DNA of 64,000 nucleotides from Gemmataceae bacterium (GTDB taxonomy: Bacteria; Planctomycetota; Planctomycetia; Gemmatales; Gemmataceae), in assembly GCA_901538445.1 (NCBI GenBank), contig LR594584.1, positions 2,885,586 to 2,949,585 on the forward strand, in the 5' to 3' direction. Positions 24,144 through 34,392 of the stretch are shown here, one piece after another. The first letter of the stretch is position 1; each line of letters opens with the position of its first letter. The notes under the pieces were generated by a model. That model ran no database searches, was not told the origin of the DNA, and worked only from the letters and a program-made list of their open reading frames with translations. A program made the translations under genes and the position numbers.

Positions 24144-25991
24144 ATGTCGGAGGACAGCCGCCCGCCGAACCGACTCGGTCGCCTCCTCGACCGGTTGTCG
24201 TTCGCGTCGCCCGTCGGCGAGTCCCGCGCCGAGACGTGGCGGGAGAACGTCCTCGAACTGGGGCTCAGGGTCTGCGTCGTGCTGGGGGCGGTCGTCTACG
24301 TCCCGAGTGTCGCCGTCGCGGTCCAGTCCGAAAAGTGGGTGGTCACGGTCGTCGACACGGTCGCGCTGGCGGCGGCGGTCGCACTCCACCGGGCCCGGTC
24401 GGCCGGGTACCGGTTCCGGGCGGTCACCTTCTCCCTCGTGCTGTACGCGCTGGGCGTTGCGCTGCTGGTCGAGGTCGGCCCGGTCAGCCAGATCTACCTG
24501 TTCGGGTTCTCGGTCATCGCGACACTGCTCCTGGGGGCCCGCGTCGGGGTGCTCGCGGTCGCCCTGAACGCGGCGTCACTCCTGATCGTCGGCCTCGCGG
24601 GGCACGGGGCCACCGAAATGGCCGTGAGCTGGCACCCCACGGGGCCGACGGCGTGGGTCGTGATCACGATGAACTTCGTGCTGGTGAATTTCCTGCTGGT
24701 GGTGGCGGTCGGGGTCGTGCTCGCGACCCTCGAGCGGATCGCCCGGCACGAGCGCGAGGCCCGCGACCAGCTCGAGCGCGAACGGGCCGAGTTGGTCGCG
24801 GCCAACGCCGCACTCGATCACCAGATGCGCGAGCGACAGAGCCTCGAGGACCAGCTCGTTCAGGCCCGGAAGATGGAGGCCGTCGGGCAGCTCGCGGGCG
24901 GGGTGGCCCACGACTTCAACAACCTGCTCACCGTCATCAACGGGTACAGCGAGCTGCTCCTGCACGCGCTCCCGGAAGCGGACGACTCCCGCGCGATGGT
25001 GGCGCAGGTCCGGGACGCGGGGGAGCGGGCCGCGAAACTCACGCGGCAACTGCTCGCCTTCGGCCGGCGGCAGGTACTCGCCCCACAGGTGCTCGACCCG
25101 AACGCCGCGGTGGCGAGCATCGGGGCGCTACTGGCCCGCCTCATCGGGGAGGACGTCCGGATCGCGACGGTCCTGCGGCCGGGGGTGGACCGGATCCGGG
25201 TCGATCCGGGCCAGTTCGAGCAGGTCGTCCTGAACCTCGCCGTGAACGCACGCGACGCGATGCCCACGGGCGGGTGCCTGACCATCGAGACCGTGAACCT
25301 CGACCTCACCCCCGGCGAGGCACCGGCCAACTGGGAGGCTCCCCCCGGGGCCTACGTCGGCCTGCTGGTGTCGGACACGGGGTGCGGCATGACCGCCGAG
25401 GTGCGGTCGCGCATCTTCGAGCCGTTCTTCACCACGAAGGAGCCCGGCAAGGGGACCGGCCTGGGCCTGTCCACTGTGTTCGGCATCGTCAAGCAGAGCG
25501 ACGGGTGCATCGACGTGTACAGCGAGGTGGGCGTCGGCACCTGCTTCAAGATTCTGTTCCCGGCTGTTGCGGACCCGGCGCGCCCCCCGGCCCCGGACGC
25601 GCCGCCCGTGCGGCGGGGGGCGGAAACGGTCCTCCTCGTCGAGGACGAGCCCGGCGTCCGCGGCCTCGCCCGGCGCGCCCTGGAGTCCCACGGCTACCGG
25701 GTGCTCGCCGCCGCCAACGGGGCGGACGCGCTGCGGCTCTTCGCCGCGGGCGGCGGGATAGAACTGGTCGTCACGGACGTGGTGATGCCGGGGGTGAGCG
25801 GCCGCGAACTGGTCGAGCAGATCCGCCGCACCGGGGCCGCGGTCAAGGTGCTGTACATGAGCGGCTACACGGACGACGCCGTCGTGCGGCACGGCATCAT
25901 CGACGGGGTCGATGCGTTCCTGCAGAAGCCGTTCTCTCCGATGGCGCTGGTGCGGAAGGTGCGTGAGGTTCTGGACGCCCGGCCGGGGTGA
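24144..25991 (+). CDS. membrane hybrid histidine kinase with receiver domain
   Basis: A 615-residue two-component protein. Residues 30-200 contain about six transmembrane helices with little periplasmic sequence, so the signal is probably sensed within or near the membrane. A coiled coil follows, rich in Arg and Glu (ERIARHEREARDQLERERAE). The HisKA phospho-acceptor is H256 in GGVAHDFNNLLTVINGYS. The ATP-binding domain shows NLAVNARDAM, DTGCGM and GKGTGLGLSTVFGIV. A C-terminal receiver follows with acceptor D545 in VVTDVVMPGVSG. No separate output regulator is adjacent, so phosphate must pass to a protein encoded elsewhere. The ATG has a strong Shine-Dalgarno. Confidence 0.92.
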   Translation: MSEDSRPPNRLGRLLDRLSFASPVGESRAETWRENVLELGLRVCVVLGAVVYVPSVAVAVQSEKWVVTVVDTVALAAAVALHRARSAGYRFRAVTFSLVLYALGVALLVEVGPVSQIYLFGFSVIATLLLGARVGVLAVALNAASLLIVGLAGHGATEMAVSWHPTGPTAWVVITMNFVLVNFLLVVAVGVVLATLERIARHEREARDQLERERAELVAANAALDHQMRERQSLEDQLVQARKMEAVGQLAGGVAHDFNNLLTVINGYSELLLHALPEADDSRAMVAQVRDAGERAAKLTRQLLAFGRRQVLAPQVLDPNAAVASIGALLARLIGEDVRIATVLRPGVDRIRVDPGQFEQVVLNLAVNARDAMPTGGCLTIETVNLDLTPGEAPANWEAPPGAYVGLLVSDTGCGMTAEVRSRIFEPFFTTKEPGKGTGLGLSTVFGIVKQSDGCIDVYSEVGVGTCFKILFPAVADPARPPAPDAPPVRRGAETVLLVEDEPGVRGLARRALESHGYRVLAAANGADALRLFAAGGGIELVVTDVVMPGVSGRELVEQIRRTGAAVKVLYMSGYTDDAVVRHGIIDGVDAFLQKPFSPMALVRKVREVLDARPG

Positions 25992-26033
25992 GGTGGGCGG
26001 GTGGGGGCGATCCGATCGCAGTGGCTCGCCGGT

Positions 26034-26957
26034 CTATTCCTTCCCCGCAGCGAGTCGGTCCGCGATCGCCCGTGCGAACCGGTCCGCAGCCGGCGGGTAG
26101 TACCGCAGCCAGAGTTCCGGCTCGATGAGTTCGAGTTCCATCGCGGCCAACCGACCCCGGTTGTCGCGGACGAGATCGACGCGGGCGTAAGCAGGGGCCG
26201 GGCGGCACGCGGCGACCGCTCGTTCCGCGAGTTCGATCTGCTCGGCCGACGGAACGTGCGCCCGCACGGTGCCGCCGTGGTCGTCCTGGACCCGGAAGTC
26301 GCCGGCCTTGGGCGTCTTGCGAACCGCGTGGGTGAACGAGCCGTTGAACACCATCAGCGAGTCCTCTCCATTCACGGAGATGTCGCCCTGGAACGGTTGG
26401 AGCATCAGCGACTCGTTCACCAACAGCCCCTCGATAACCGGGTCCAGAGCCGCGACGTTCGCCTGCGACACGCGGTACGTGTGCCGGGCCGCACCGGACA
26501 CGCACGGCTTCACGACCGCATCGGTCCACCCCGTTTCGGTGAGCACCTCCGAGAGCTTCACCGTGTCGCCGCGCTCGATGAACCTGGACTCCACGACGGG
26601 AACGCCGCGCGCCGCGAGGTCCGCGAGGTAGTGCTTGTCCACGTTCCACCGCACGAGACCGGCGGGGTTGCACAGCGCGGTCTGCCCGGCGACCCGATCG
26701 AGCCAGGACGAGAACTCGGCGAACCGGTCGAAGTAGTCCCAGGTGGTGCGGAACACCGCGCACCGGTACCCCGACCACTCGACCCCGGGCCGCGACCAGT
26801 CGATGCGCTCCGACGAGAGCCCCAGCCGGCTCAGCGCGTCGCGGAGGAGCCGGTCGTCCTGCAAGATGTTGTCCAGGTACCAGTCGCCGGGCGCGGCGCT
26901 CTCGGCGAGGTAGCGAGGGTCCGTGAGGAGTGCCACGTCGGCAGCGGGCGAAGGCAT
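26034..26957 (-). CDS. ATP-grasp domain protein
   Basis: A 307-residue cytosolic protein with an ATP-grasp fold like glutathione synthetase or RimK. Visible elements are CNPAGLVRWNVDKHYLADLAARGVPVV, the lysine strand TDAVVKPCVSGAARHTY, the LMLQPFQGDI segment, and the acidic metal-binding end YARVDLVRDNRGRLAAMELELIEPELW. Family members join a carboxylate to an amine or thiol at the cost of ATP. The substrate cannot be told from sequence. The C-terminal end converges on the hybrid kinase gene. The gene is followed on the opposite side by the acetyltransferase gene in the same direction, 42 bases upstream. Confidence 0.85.
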   Translation of the reverse strand: MPSPAADVALLTDPRYLAESAAPGDWYLDNILQDDRLLRDALSRLGLSSERIDWSRPGVEWSGYRCAVFRTTWDYFDRFAEFSSWLDRVAGQTALCNPAGLVRWNVDKHYLADLAARGVPVVESRFIERGDTVKLSEVLTETGWTDAVVKPCVSGAARHTYRVSQANVAALDPVIEGLLVNESLMLQPFQGDISVNGEDSLMVFNGSFTHAVRKTPKAGDFRVQDDHGGTVRAHVPSAEQIELAERAVAACRPAPAYARVDLVRDNRGRLAAMELELIEPELWLRYYPPAADRFARAIADRLAAGKE

Positions 26958-26999
26958 CGTGTGTGCCCCGGGCTTCTTGGGACCGCGATCCGGAACCGG

Positions 27000-27512
27000 T
27001 CACCCGGCCGCAGGCGGGATGCGCAGCGCGGCAATCACCAGGCCGCGCTTCTGCCCCTGCACCACGGCGATCTCGCGCAGGTGCCCGGCCACCTCGAACC
27101 CGAACCCCTCGTTGATGCGGCGGGTCGCGTCGTTGTGGTCGAAGTACATGCTCAGGAGCGTCGTGACGCCGAGCCGCGGGCACTGGTCGATGACGAACTG
27201 CTTGAGCGTGCGGCCGAGCCCGCGGCGGTGGAACGCGGTGGCGATGTACACGCTGATTTCGGCCGTCGCGTCGTAGGCGGGGCGGCCGCCGTAGAACGAC
27301 GACAGGTACGCGGTCGCGGCGACGGTCCCGTCGATCTCGGCGACCCAGATCGGCCGCCGGGCCGGGTCGAACTTGCGGAACCACTCGACCCGGTCGGCGA
27401 CCGTGATCGGCCGCGTGTCGGCGGTGGACCACCCGCCGGGGATCGACTGGTTGTAAATGTCCACGATGGCCGGCAGATCGGCCTCGGTCGCGATCCGAAT
27501 CGTTACGTCCAC
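27000..27512 (-). CDS. GNAT-family N-acetyltransferase (Pat-like)
   Basis: A 170-residue acetyltransferase. The acetyl-CoA-binding motif is RRGLGRTLKQFV at about residues 93-104. The opening IRIATEADLPAIVDIYNQSI and the run GFGFEVAGHL are typical of the phosphinothricin/methionine-sulfone acetyltransferase subgroup (PF00583-like). A true resistance role is not implied; many members detoxify amino-acid analogues or have unknown substrates. The start codon is GTG. The ATP-grasp gene follows 42 bases downstream, so the two are probably one operon. Confidence 0.85.
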   Translation of the reverse strand: MDVTIRIATEADLPAIVDIYNQSIPGGWSTADTRPITVADRVEWFRKFDPARRPIWVAEIDGTVAATAYLSSFYGGRPAYDATAEISVYIATAFHRRGLGRTLKQFVIDQCPRLGVTTLLSMYFDHNDATRRINEGFGFEVAGHLREIAVVQGQKRGLVIAALRIPPAAG

Positions 27513-27551
27513 CCGCCGCTCCCGCTGAGTAACCCCGGGTATGCCCCGGCG

Positions 27552-28508
27552 TTACTCTACGATCGGCTCGCCGCCAGAGCGAGTGGCGAGTGGCTGCCAC
27601 GCCGGGAGCGAAACGGCGTCGCCAACGAACCGCACGCCGCCGTCGCACGCGAGCACGTTCACGCCGCCGGAGTGGGCGCTGCGTGCCGCGAGGCGGCCCT
27701 TCTGCTGCGTCGCGTTCAGGCAGTCGGGCCCCGCCGGATTCGGAAGGTCGGCGTGGTTGTACAGGGTGTTGCCGTAGTTCCCGAGAATCCACTTCGCGCC
27801 GCGATCGGTGTTCCAGGTGCCGCCCGCGGGCACGCACGTCGCGGCCGTCGTGTCGCCGCTGCCGGGCAGCTCCAGCATGGCGCGCCGCGGGTCGCCCGGC
27901 CCCGGACCGCCCTCGCCGACGAGCCGCTCAGAGAAAGCCGCGGTGTTCGTCGTGCCATCTGTGATGTCTTCAAGGCGGAGCCCCGAGCCCAGAAAAAACA
28001 CGCCGTCGGCCGTCGCGAGCAGACCGGAGTTGGCCCCGCTGCCGGCGCATGCGGCGTAGCTCGTGCCGGCGTAGGACGAGCCGGGAACGCGGCCGCCCGT
28101 TGCGTCGGCGGGGCACGCGAAGATCCGCACGGCGGTCGTCGCCGCGGCGAGGTTGCGGGTGCCGTCGTGGACCGTCGCGGGCGGCACGGTGTACGTCACC
28201 GGGGCTTGCGAGAAGTCGATCAGGCCGCGTACCGCGTCCTGCTCCAGGTGCGGGAGCAGGTGCGCGTGCGGCGAGAAGATGGCCGGGGCCGGCGCACCGC
28301 GGCCAGGCGGGAACCGGCCGACGGCCGCGTGGTGGTTGTGGAGAGCCAGCCCGATCTGCTTCAGGTTGTTCTGGCACGACAGCCGGGCCGCGGCGGCCCG
28401 GACCTTCTGGACGGCAGGGAGCAGCAACCCGATCAGCACCGCGATGATCGCGATGACCACCAGCAACTCGATCAGCGTGAACGCCGCTCCCGGCACGCGC
28501 CGCGTCAC
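27552..28508 (-). CDS. DUF1559 prepilin-like protein
   Basis: A 318-residue planctomycete prepilin-like protein. The N-terminus [18 protein letters not shown] is a type IV pilin-type cleavage and helix segment, followed by the family box [17 protein letters not shown]. The C-terminal half includes [17 protein letters not shown], the usual DUF1559 end. Such proteins are numerous in planctomycetes and may form surface or pseudopilus structures. The GTG start overlaps the stop codon of the sorbosone-dehydrogenase-like gene by four bases, so the two are translationally coupled. Confidence 0.93.
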   Translation of the reverse strand: MTRRVPGAAFTLIELLVVIAIIAVLIGLLLPAVQKVRAAAARLSCQNNLKQIGLALHNHHAAVGRFPPGRGAPAPAIFSPHAHLLPHLEQDAVRGLIDFSQAPVTYTVPPATVHDGTRNLAAATTAVRIFACPADATGGRVPGSSYAGTSYAACAGSGANSGLLATADGVFFLGSGLRLEDITDGTTNTAAFSERLVGEGGPGPGDPRRAMLELPGSGDTTAATCVPAGGTWNTDRGAKWILGNYGNTLYNHADLPNPAGPDCLNATQQKGRLAARSAHSGGVNVLACDGGVRFVGDAVSLPAWQPLATRSGGEPIVE

Positions 28509-29776
28509 TTCTTCACCGGCGCGACGCGCCAGATGCGGTTCGAGGCGTCATCGCTCACGAGCAACGCCCCGTCGGGTGCCACGCACACGCACACCGGGCG
28601 GCCGTACACCTCGTCGTTGTTCGCGATGAACCCGGTCAGGAAGTCCTCGGGGCCGGCAGTCGGCTTCCCGTTTGAGAACGGGACGAACGCGACACGGTAC
28701 CCGGCGAACTTCGACCGGTTCCACGACCCCCGCTGGCCGACGAACGCGCCGCCTCGGTACTTCTCCGGGAACGCCTCGCCGGTGTAGAAGCAGAGGCCGA
28801 GCGAGGCAGTGTGCGCGCCCACGGGCACGTCCGGCGCGGTCGCCTTGGCGACGAGGTCGGGCCGCTCGCCCTTGCGCCGCGGGTCTTCGATCTTCCCGGC
28901 GTAGGAGTACGGCCAGCCGTAAAACGCACCGTCCTTGACCGACGTGATGTAGTCGGGCACCAGTTCGTCGCCGAGTTCGTCGCGCTCGTTGACCGCGGTC
29001 CAGAGCGCCTTCGAGGTCGGCTCCCACGCCATGCCGACCGGGTTCCGCAGGCCCGCCGCGAACACCCGCAGGCCGGTGCCGTCGGGGTTGATTTCGAGGA
29101 TGTTTGCCCGCAGCGCCTCCTCCTTCATCCCCTTCTCGCCGACGTTGCTCGCCGACCCGACGCTGACGTACAGCTTCGTGCCGTCGGCGTTCGCGAGCAG
29201 GTTGCGGGTCCAGTGGTTGTTGTACCCGCCGAGCGGCAGGTGCAGGACCGGGACGCCCTTCACCGTGATTTTGGTGTCGTCGGGCTTGTACGGGAACCGG
29301 ACCACGCCGTCGGTGTTCGCGACGTACAGCGCATCGCCGATCAGCGCCATCCCGAGCGGCTGGTTGAGATCGGTGAGGAACAGCTCGCGGACCTCGGGCT
29401 TGCCGTCCTTGTCGGCGTCGCGGAGGAGCGTGACGCGGTTGGCGGATCCGCCGGTGACGGTCTTCGACTTCTCCATCCCCTCCTTTTCCTTCGGCTTCGC
29501 GTCGGGCTTCGGCAGCGTCCGGGCCTCGGCCACGAGCAGGTCGCCGTTCGGCAGGAAGTACAGCCACCGCGGGCTGTCGAACCCGTCGGCGTAGAGGGTG
29601 ACTGTGAAGCCCGGCGGGGCGGCCGGCGTCTTCCCCTCGGGCCAGCCGATCACCTTCGGGTGCTTCACGACCGACTTCGTCTCGAACGGCGGCGGCAGCT
29701 TCGGCTGCGGGGGTTCGGCTGCAATCGCGGCCCCGATCAGGAGGGCGGCAAAAAAGGAAGCAGAGAGCGCTCGCAT
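28505..29776 (-). CDS. exported PQQ-type sugar dehydrogenase-like protein (L-sorbosone dehydrogenase family)
   Basis: A 423-residue exported protein with a Sec signal ([20 protein letters not shown]). It belongs to the six-bladed propeller family of soluble PQQ dehydrogenases and sorbosone dehydrogenases: [24 protein letters not shown]-type loop ([10 protein letters not shown]), [29 protein letters not shown] and [15 protein letters not shown] are visible. Many planctomycete members probably act on sugars in the periplasm, but the electron acceptor and cofactor are unproven here. The ATG at 29776 begins the signal peptide; a longer in-frame reading upstream lacks a signal. Confidence 0.85.
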   Translation of the reverse strand: MRALSASFFAALLIGAAIAAEPPQPKLPPPFETKSVVKHPKVIGWPEGKTPAAPPGFTVTLYADGFDSPRWLYFLPNGDLLVAEARTLPKPDAKPKEKEGMEKSKTVTGGSANRVTLLRDADKDGKPEVRELFLTDLNQPLGMALIGDALYVANTDGVVRFPYKPDDTKITVKGVPVLHLPLGGYNNHWTRNLLANADGTKLYVSVGSASNVGEKGMKEEALRANILEINPDGTGLRVFAAGLRNPVGMAWEPTSKALWTAVNERDELGDELVPDYITSVKDGAFYGWPYSYAGKIEDPRRKGERPDLVAKATAPDVPVGAHTASLGLCFYTGEAFPEKYRGGAFVGQRGSWNRSKFAGYRVAFVPFSNGKPTAGPEDFLTGFIANNDEVYGRPVCVCVAPDGALLVSDDASNRIWRVAPVKK

Positions 29777-30018
29777 GGTGCGGTCCGTAAAGGGGGCTGC
29801 GAACCGAGCGCCGTGCGGCCGCGCAGTTCGGTGCGCGACGCCACCCGGCACGCGGGATCCATTCGCAGCAGCCGCAAGGGTTGCAACCGCTGTGCCGCTT
29901 GTCGCCCCGCGAAACGGCTGCGACCGACCGGCGTCCTTTCCACGACGGGCTCGGACCGGATTCACGTCTTCAGGTTCTTGTCGCACCCGGCCCCGGCCCG
30001 CTCTCCGGAGGTTCGTCC

Positions 30019-31428
30019 ATGTCCCTCACCGACCCAGACCCCGTTGCGCCCCCGCCCCGCCGGCCGCTCGTCCGTTGGCTGTGGACCAGCAACCCGCTCT
30101 ACGTCATCAGTGCCGGCCTGTTCCTGTACGGGCTCCGCGAGTCGTTCGGGGCGCAGACCCGCGAGGTCGATACGTGGGCCCTGATGGGCGGCTTGGCGGG
30201 GTACACGCTGCTGCTCGCGGCCGCCGCGTTCGTACTCGTGAAGGTCGCCGGCGCGTGGGACGACGTCCGAACTGTGCTCCTGTTGGTGGTGCTGATGTTC
30301 CTGGCCACGTCCGTCACGTTCGACGAACTGCTCGTGTTCGAGCCGCGCCGCGGGATGCTTTTCAACCTCGGCGGCCTCGCGTTCGCAGTCCTACTTTCCG
30401 AAGGCGTCCTGCACGGGCTCGGGTTGCGCCTACCTGTGTTGTACCGCGTGCCGTACCACCTCGCGCTCGCGCTGTTCTTCCTCTACCCGATCGCGCTGGC
30501 CGAACTGCGGACCGGCGACGCCGAAACGGTGCTGTGGGCGCTGTGGGGCTTCGGCCCGGCCGCGGCGGTCGTGACGCTCACCCTGCTCCCCGCCGCGCGA
30601 CGCGGGTCCGCCTACCTCCGCGGGACCGGGAGCCCGTGGCCCTGGCCGTTCTACCCGTGGTCGCTGTTCGTGTTCCTCGCGGCCGCGGTGTGCGGGCGGT
30701 CGTTCCTTTTGTGCTGGTCGCTCCACACCCCGCAGGCCGCGAGCGACCTCGCGTTCGGACCGCACTTCCTCGTGCCCTTCGGGTTCGCGGTCGCTGCGGT
30801 CGTGCTGGAAATCGGCATCGCCGCCTGGAGCCGGCGCACGCAACTCCTCGCGCTCGCGGTGCCGGTGGGGACGGTCGCGCTCGCCGGACTCGGTCACCAG
30901 CCCGACGAGGTCTACCGGGAGTTCCTCGGGCACTTCGCCGCCCGGCTCGGCGGCACGCCGCTGTTCGTCTCGCTCGTCGCGGCGACCGGGTTCTACCTGA
31001 TTGCGGCCGTCCGACGCGTCCCGCTCGCCTTCGACGGCTTCGTTCTCGCCGTGGCCGCGACGGCGATCGTCGGGCCGCACTCGCTTTGGTTGAACGACGC
31101 AACCGGAGTGCGCGTCGCCCCCCTCGCTGCTGCGGTCTCGGTCGCGGTGACCGTCGCACTCGTCCGCCGCGACGGGTGGCGACTGCTGCTCGCCGGGTCG
31201 GTCGCCGCGGCGTGGCTTGGTCACCTCGGGTGGTGGGGCTACCGCGTCCTTCGCGAGCAGGTCGCGGGGCTCGACTACCTGACCGCCGGGCTCGTGCTCC
31301 TGCCGGCCGCGGTCCTTGTGAGTTTGGGCAAATCCGGCGCGCTCGCCCGGTGGGCGCGGGTCTGGCTGCGCCGCGTGTTCCCCGGCCGGATCGACCCGGT
31401 GTTACACGTCGCGCGTGGGAACGAGTGA
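30019..31428 (+). CDS. polytopic membrane protein of unknown function
   Basis: A 469-residue protein with many hydrophobic helices, roughly twelve, from residue 25 (NPLYVISAGLFLYGL) to near the C-terminus (TAGLVLLPAAVLVSLG). Short polar loops, several with Arg-rich ends, separate the helices. No transporter or enzyme motif is recognisable. The ATG has GGAGG eight bases upstream. It is divergent from the dehydrogenase gene and lies 117 bases before the sigma factor gene. I cannot assign a function. Confidence 0.8.
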   Translation: MSLTDPDPVAPPPRRPLVRWLWTSNPLYVISAGLFLYGLRESFGAQTREVDTWALMGGLAGYTLLLAAAAFVLVKVAGAWDDVRTVLLLVVLMFLATSVTFDELLVFEPRRGMLFNLGGLAFAVLLSEGVLHGLGLRLPVLYRVPYHLALALFFLYPIALAELRTGDAETVLWALWGFGPAAAVVTLTLLPAARRGSAYLRGTGSPWPWPFYPWSLFVFLAAAVCGRSFLLCWSLHTPQAASDLAFGPHFLVPFGFAVAAVVLEIGIAAWSRRTQLLALAVPVGTVALAGLGHQPDEVYREFLGHFAARLGGTPLFVSLVAATGFYLIAAVRRVPLAFDGFVLAVAATAIVGPHSLWLNDATGVRVAPLAAAVSVAVTVALVRRDGWRLLLAGSVAAAWLGHLGWWGYRVLREQVAGLDYLTAGLVLLPAAVLVSLGKSGALARWARVWLRRVFPGRIDPVLHVARGNE

Positions 31429-31545
31429 GGCGGCGACATTACCCCGTGGCGGACCGGCCCCGATGTCCCGTCCACCCGCGGTCGTGGGACCGGGCGGCGG
31501 CGTGCTATATTCCCCTCAGCCACTTTCCGTGCTGGGGGGCTCCCT

Positions 31546-32103
31546 GTGGGTGCGGACACTGACGCGGTCGGCGCTCCGACCGCCCGGCCCGACTCGGCGG
31601 CGTTCGTTCGCGAGGTGACCGCGAACCAGCGGCGGCTGTACGCGTTCATCCTCTCATTGGTGCGGACCCCAGCCGACGCCGACGACGTGCTGCAGGAGAC
31701 GAACCTCGTCCTGTGGCAGAAGTCGACCGAGTTCACGATGGGCACGAACTTTGTCGCGTGGGCGTTCCGCATCGCCCGGTTCCAGGTCATGGCGTTCCGC
31801 AAGCGGCAGCGGCGGTCGAAGGAAGCGTTCGACGACGATCTGATCGATCTCCTCGCGACGGAAGCCGAGGACCGCCTGGACGAGGACGACGCCCGCCGCA
31901 CCGCCCTCCGCGGGTGCCTGAAGAAGTTGCGGCCGGACCAGGCGGCCCTGGTCGCCGAGCGGTACGAGCCCGGCGGGTGCGTGAACGACATGGCCCGCCG
32001 CGCCGGAAAGTCGCCCAAGGCGCTGTCGGAGCAACTCGCCCGGGTGCGGGCGGCGCTCCTGAAGTGCGTGACCCGATCCCTCGAAGCGGAGGCCCGGCCG
32101 TGA
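31546..32103 (+). CDS. RNA polymerase sigma factor, ECF-like (planctomycete type)
   Basis: A 185-residue sigma-70 family factor. Region 2 is seen in RRLYAFILSLVRTPADADDVLQETNLVLW and FVAWAFRIARFQVMAFRKRQRR; region 4 is seen in LRGCLKKLRPDQAALVAERYEPGGCVNDMARRAGKSPKALSEQLARVRAAL. This is the Rhodopirellula/Verrucomicrobium subfamily layout. The GTG start has GGGGGG upstream. The stop codon overlaps the GTG start of the FecR-type gene by four bases, so sigma factor and regulator are coupled. A TATATT sequence 40 bases upstream may be a -10 box, but no -35 is evident. Confidence 0.92.
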   Translation: MGADTDAVGAPTARPDSAAFVREVTANQRRLYAFILSLVRTPADADDVLQETNLVLWQKSTEFTMGTNFVAWAFRIARFQVMAFRKRQRRSKEAFDDDLIDLLATEAEDRLDEDDARRTALRGCLKKLRPDQAALVAERYEPGGCVNDMARRAGKSPKALSEQLARVRAALLKCVTRSLEAEARP

Positions 32104-34057
32104 GCCCGAACCCGACGCCCTCGCCCGAATTGATCGAACTCGTTGCGGCGGTCGCCGACGGCCTCGCAACGCCGGAAGACGAGGCCCGTCTGGCCGCGCT
32201 CCTGAAGGCCCATCCGGCCGCCCGCACCTTCTACCTCGACCACACCAGTCTCGCCGCAGAACTCCAGTGGGAGTACGCCGGGGTCGCGGCCGACCTGCCG
32301 GCCCCCGCCCCGCCCACCGCTCCCGCACGGCGTGTTCGGGCCGCCCGGAAGTTCCTGGTGTACGCGGCGAGCCTGTGCGCCGCCGCTCTGGTGGGCGTGT
32401 TCGCGTCGTCCGCGTGGGGCCGGGCCGCGTCACGGCGGCGTCCGAGCCGCCGCACGCCGTCCTGGTCCGCGGCGAGGGGGCGAAGTGGGGCGGCCCCGGG
32501 CCGCAGCCCGGCGCGGCGGTTCCGTCCGGTCCCGTGCGGCTCGTTGCGGGGGTGATCGACCTGAAGTTCGCGTCCGGCGCGGCCGTCCGGGTCGCCGGCC
32601 CGGCCGAGTTCGAGGTGCTCTCGGGGCGGGCGATCGACATCAAATCCGGCCGCGCGTCGGTCCGGTGCGACGAGGGCGCGACGGGGTTCCGCCTCCGCAC
32701 GACCGAGGCCGAGTTCGTGGACCTGGGGACCGAGTTCGCGGTGGTCGTCGCCGACGACGGCTCCGCCGAGGTTCGGGTCGCCGAGGGGGTCGTCGTCGCC
32801 CGGTCGCTGGCGAGCGAGGTGGTCGTGCCCCTTCACGCCGGCGAGGCCGCACGGGTCGAGGCCCGGACCGGGGAGGTCCACTCGACCGACGCCGACCCGG
32901 TCCGGTTCCGCGTCGGCCCGGTGCCCGCGCCGGTGCTGCAGCCGGTCCCGCAGCCGGCCGCCGCGTTCCGGCAACTCCCGCCCGGCGCGCGGGTCGTGTT
33001 CCTCGGCGACCAGATGACGGACCGCGAGACGCACATCCTCCTCGCGAACCAGGCGCTGGGCACCCTGCCCGGGCGGCCGCTGCTCCTCAACGGCGGCGAG
33101 TGCCTCCCGCTGTTCTTCACCGACGCGCACGTCGAGGCCGCGCTGCTGCCCCTCCGGCCGACGCACGCGATTGTCGAGTTTGGCTCGGAGGCCGCGTCTT
33201 ACGAACTGCCCTCGACCCCCGACGCGTTCCGGGCCGGTGTGGGGCGGCTGCTCGACCGGCTCGCGGCGGAGAAGATCACCGCGATCGTCGAACTCGGCCA
33301 CCCGCTCGGCCGGAACCGCCCCCCGGCCGACCACGAGCGGCTCGACGAGTACAACCGGCACCTCCGCTCGCTGGCCGCGGCGCGGAACCTCCGGGTGATC
33401 GACCCGGCCCCGCGGTTCCGCGCCGCCGAGGAGACCGGGGCCACCCTTCTCACGCCGAACGGCCGCTCGCCGACGTTCGTCGGGTGCCAGTTGCTCGCGG
33501 CCACCGTCCTCGAAGGCCTCGGGTACCCGAACCTCGCGGTCCCGTCGCATGTCAAAGGGGAGATGCTCCCCGGGGCGGTCCGCGACTGGCAGGTCCGGAT
33601 CGTCCCGGGGGGCGAGCGGCTCACCACCGAGACCGCGGCCGCCTTGCGACCGGGCGACGGCTGGCGCGCCGTCTCGATCCCGATGCCCCCGGACCCGCTC
33701 CAACTGCGGATGGCCGACCAGAGCCACTTCGCACCGAGCCGGGAGCGGTTGCGGGGCTTCGCGACCGGGCTCCCCGTCCCGGCCGGCGGCAGCGTGTACG
33801 CGGTCGGGTCGGTGGACTCGCCGCGAGAGCGGCCCGCGTGCGTGAACGTCGGCGGGTCGCTGCGGGCGGTGTGGCTGAACGGCGAGAAGGTGTTCGAGCA
33901 CCCCGAATTGTGGAACGGGTGGCACGCCGGGAAGGACCGCGTCCCGGTCAAGCTCGTCGCCGGCCGCAACCACCTCGTCGTCGAGGCGGGCAACCACTTC
34001 TTCCTGAGTGTCACCGACGCCGCCGACTGGGCGCTGCCGTTCCCGTCGCCCGAGTGA
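32100..34057 (+). CDS. anti-sigma/FecR-type protein with degenerate SGNH domain, apparent -1 frameshift
   Basis: Read from GTG at 32100, the first 106 or so residues hold an anti-sigma N-terminus and a membrane helix (FLVYAASLCAAALVGVF). At T-GGGG-C (32415-32420) the frame must move back one base to reach the FecR domain (VIDLKFASGAAVRVAGPAEF, VDLGTEFAVVVADDGSAEVRV), which is complete and well conserved. One missing G in the run would explain it, whether an error, a mutation or programmed slippage. After the FecR domain, an SGNH-hydrolase-like domain begins FLGDQMTDRE with the catalytic serine replaced. A lectin-like C-terminus follows to 34057. The gene is coupled to the sigma factor and may transmit an envelope signal to it. 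Confidence 0.72.
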
Positions 34058-34392
34058 GCAGCCCCGCCGGTTTCTTCTGGTGATCTCGGGAATGGTTCTG
34101 AGGAGTTGGCGTTGGTTCTGGAGAGTTTCCGTTGATTCTGAGGAGTTTCGGCTGTTTCTGAAGAGTTTTCGTTGATTCTGAAGACCCCTCCCCCCGTTTC
34201 CGCCAGAACCATTTCTCGCCCGCCCACGCGGCCTGCGGCGGGACCATCGCTCGGGAAAATATGCCGCCCGTCGGACCCATTGCCCGCCTTGAGTGTTGAT
34301 GCTCGGGCGGTGGTGAGGTAGACTCTTCTCACCCGCCCCGGTGCGTCCGCTCCCGACCACGCTGTGTCCCCTGCCAGGGACCGGAACTCCCG
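34058..34392 (+). other. intergenic region of 335 bases
   Basis: It contains the tandem-repeat element at 34071-34213. The remaining 180 bases hold no recognisable gene, RNA or convincing promoter. Confidence 0.6.
34071..34213 (+). repeat. 143-bp dispersed element with 20-bp tandem repeats, copy 1
   Basis: TTCTG recurs with exact 20-base spacing at 34096, 34116, 34136, 34156 and 34176. The core 34091-34213 is 123 bases long and bounded by 10-bp inverted ends AATGGTTCTG and CAGAACCATT. The same element, inverted and about 83% identical over 123 positions without gaps, lies at 44312-44434; similarity extends to TTTCTTCTGG at 34071. No coding capacity is evident. Confidence 0.85.

Noticed and set aside
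34094-34186. Possible CRISPR array
   Set aside because: The 20-bp units are directly adjacent with no spacers and vary among themselves; no cas genes are near.
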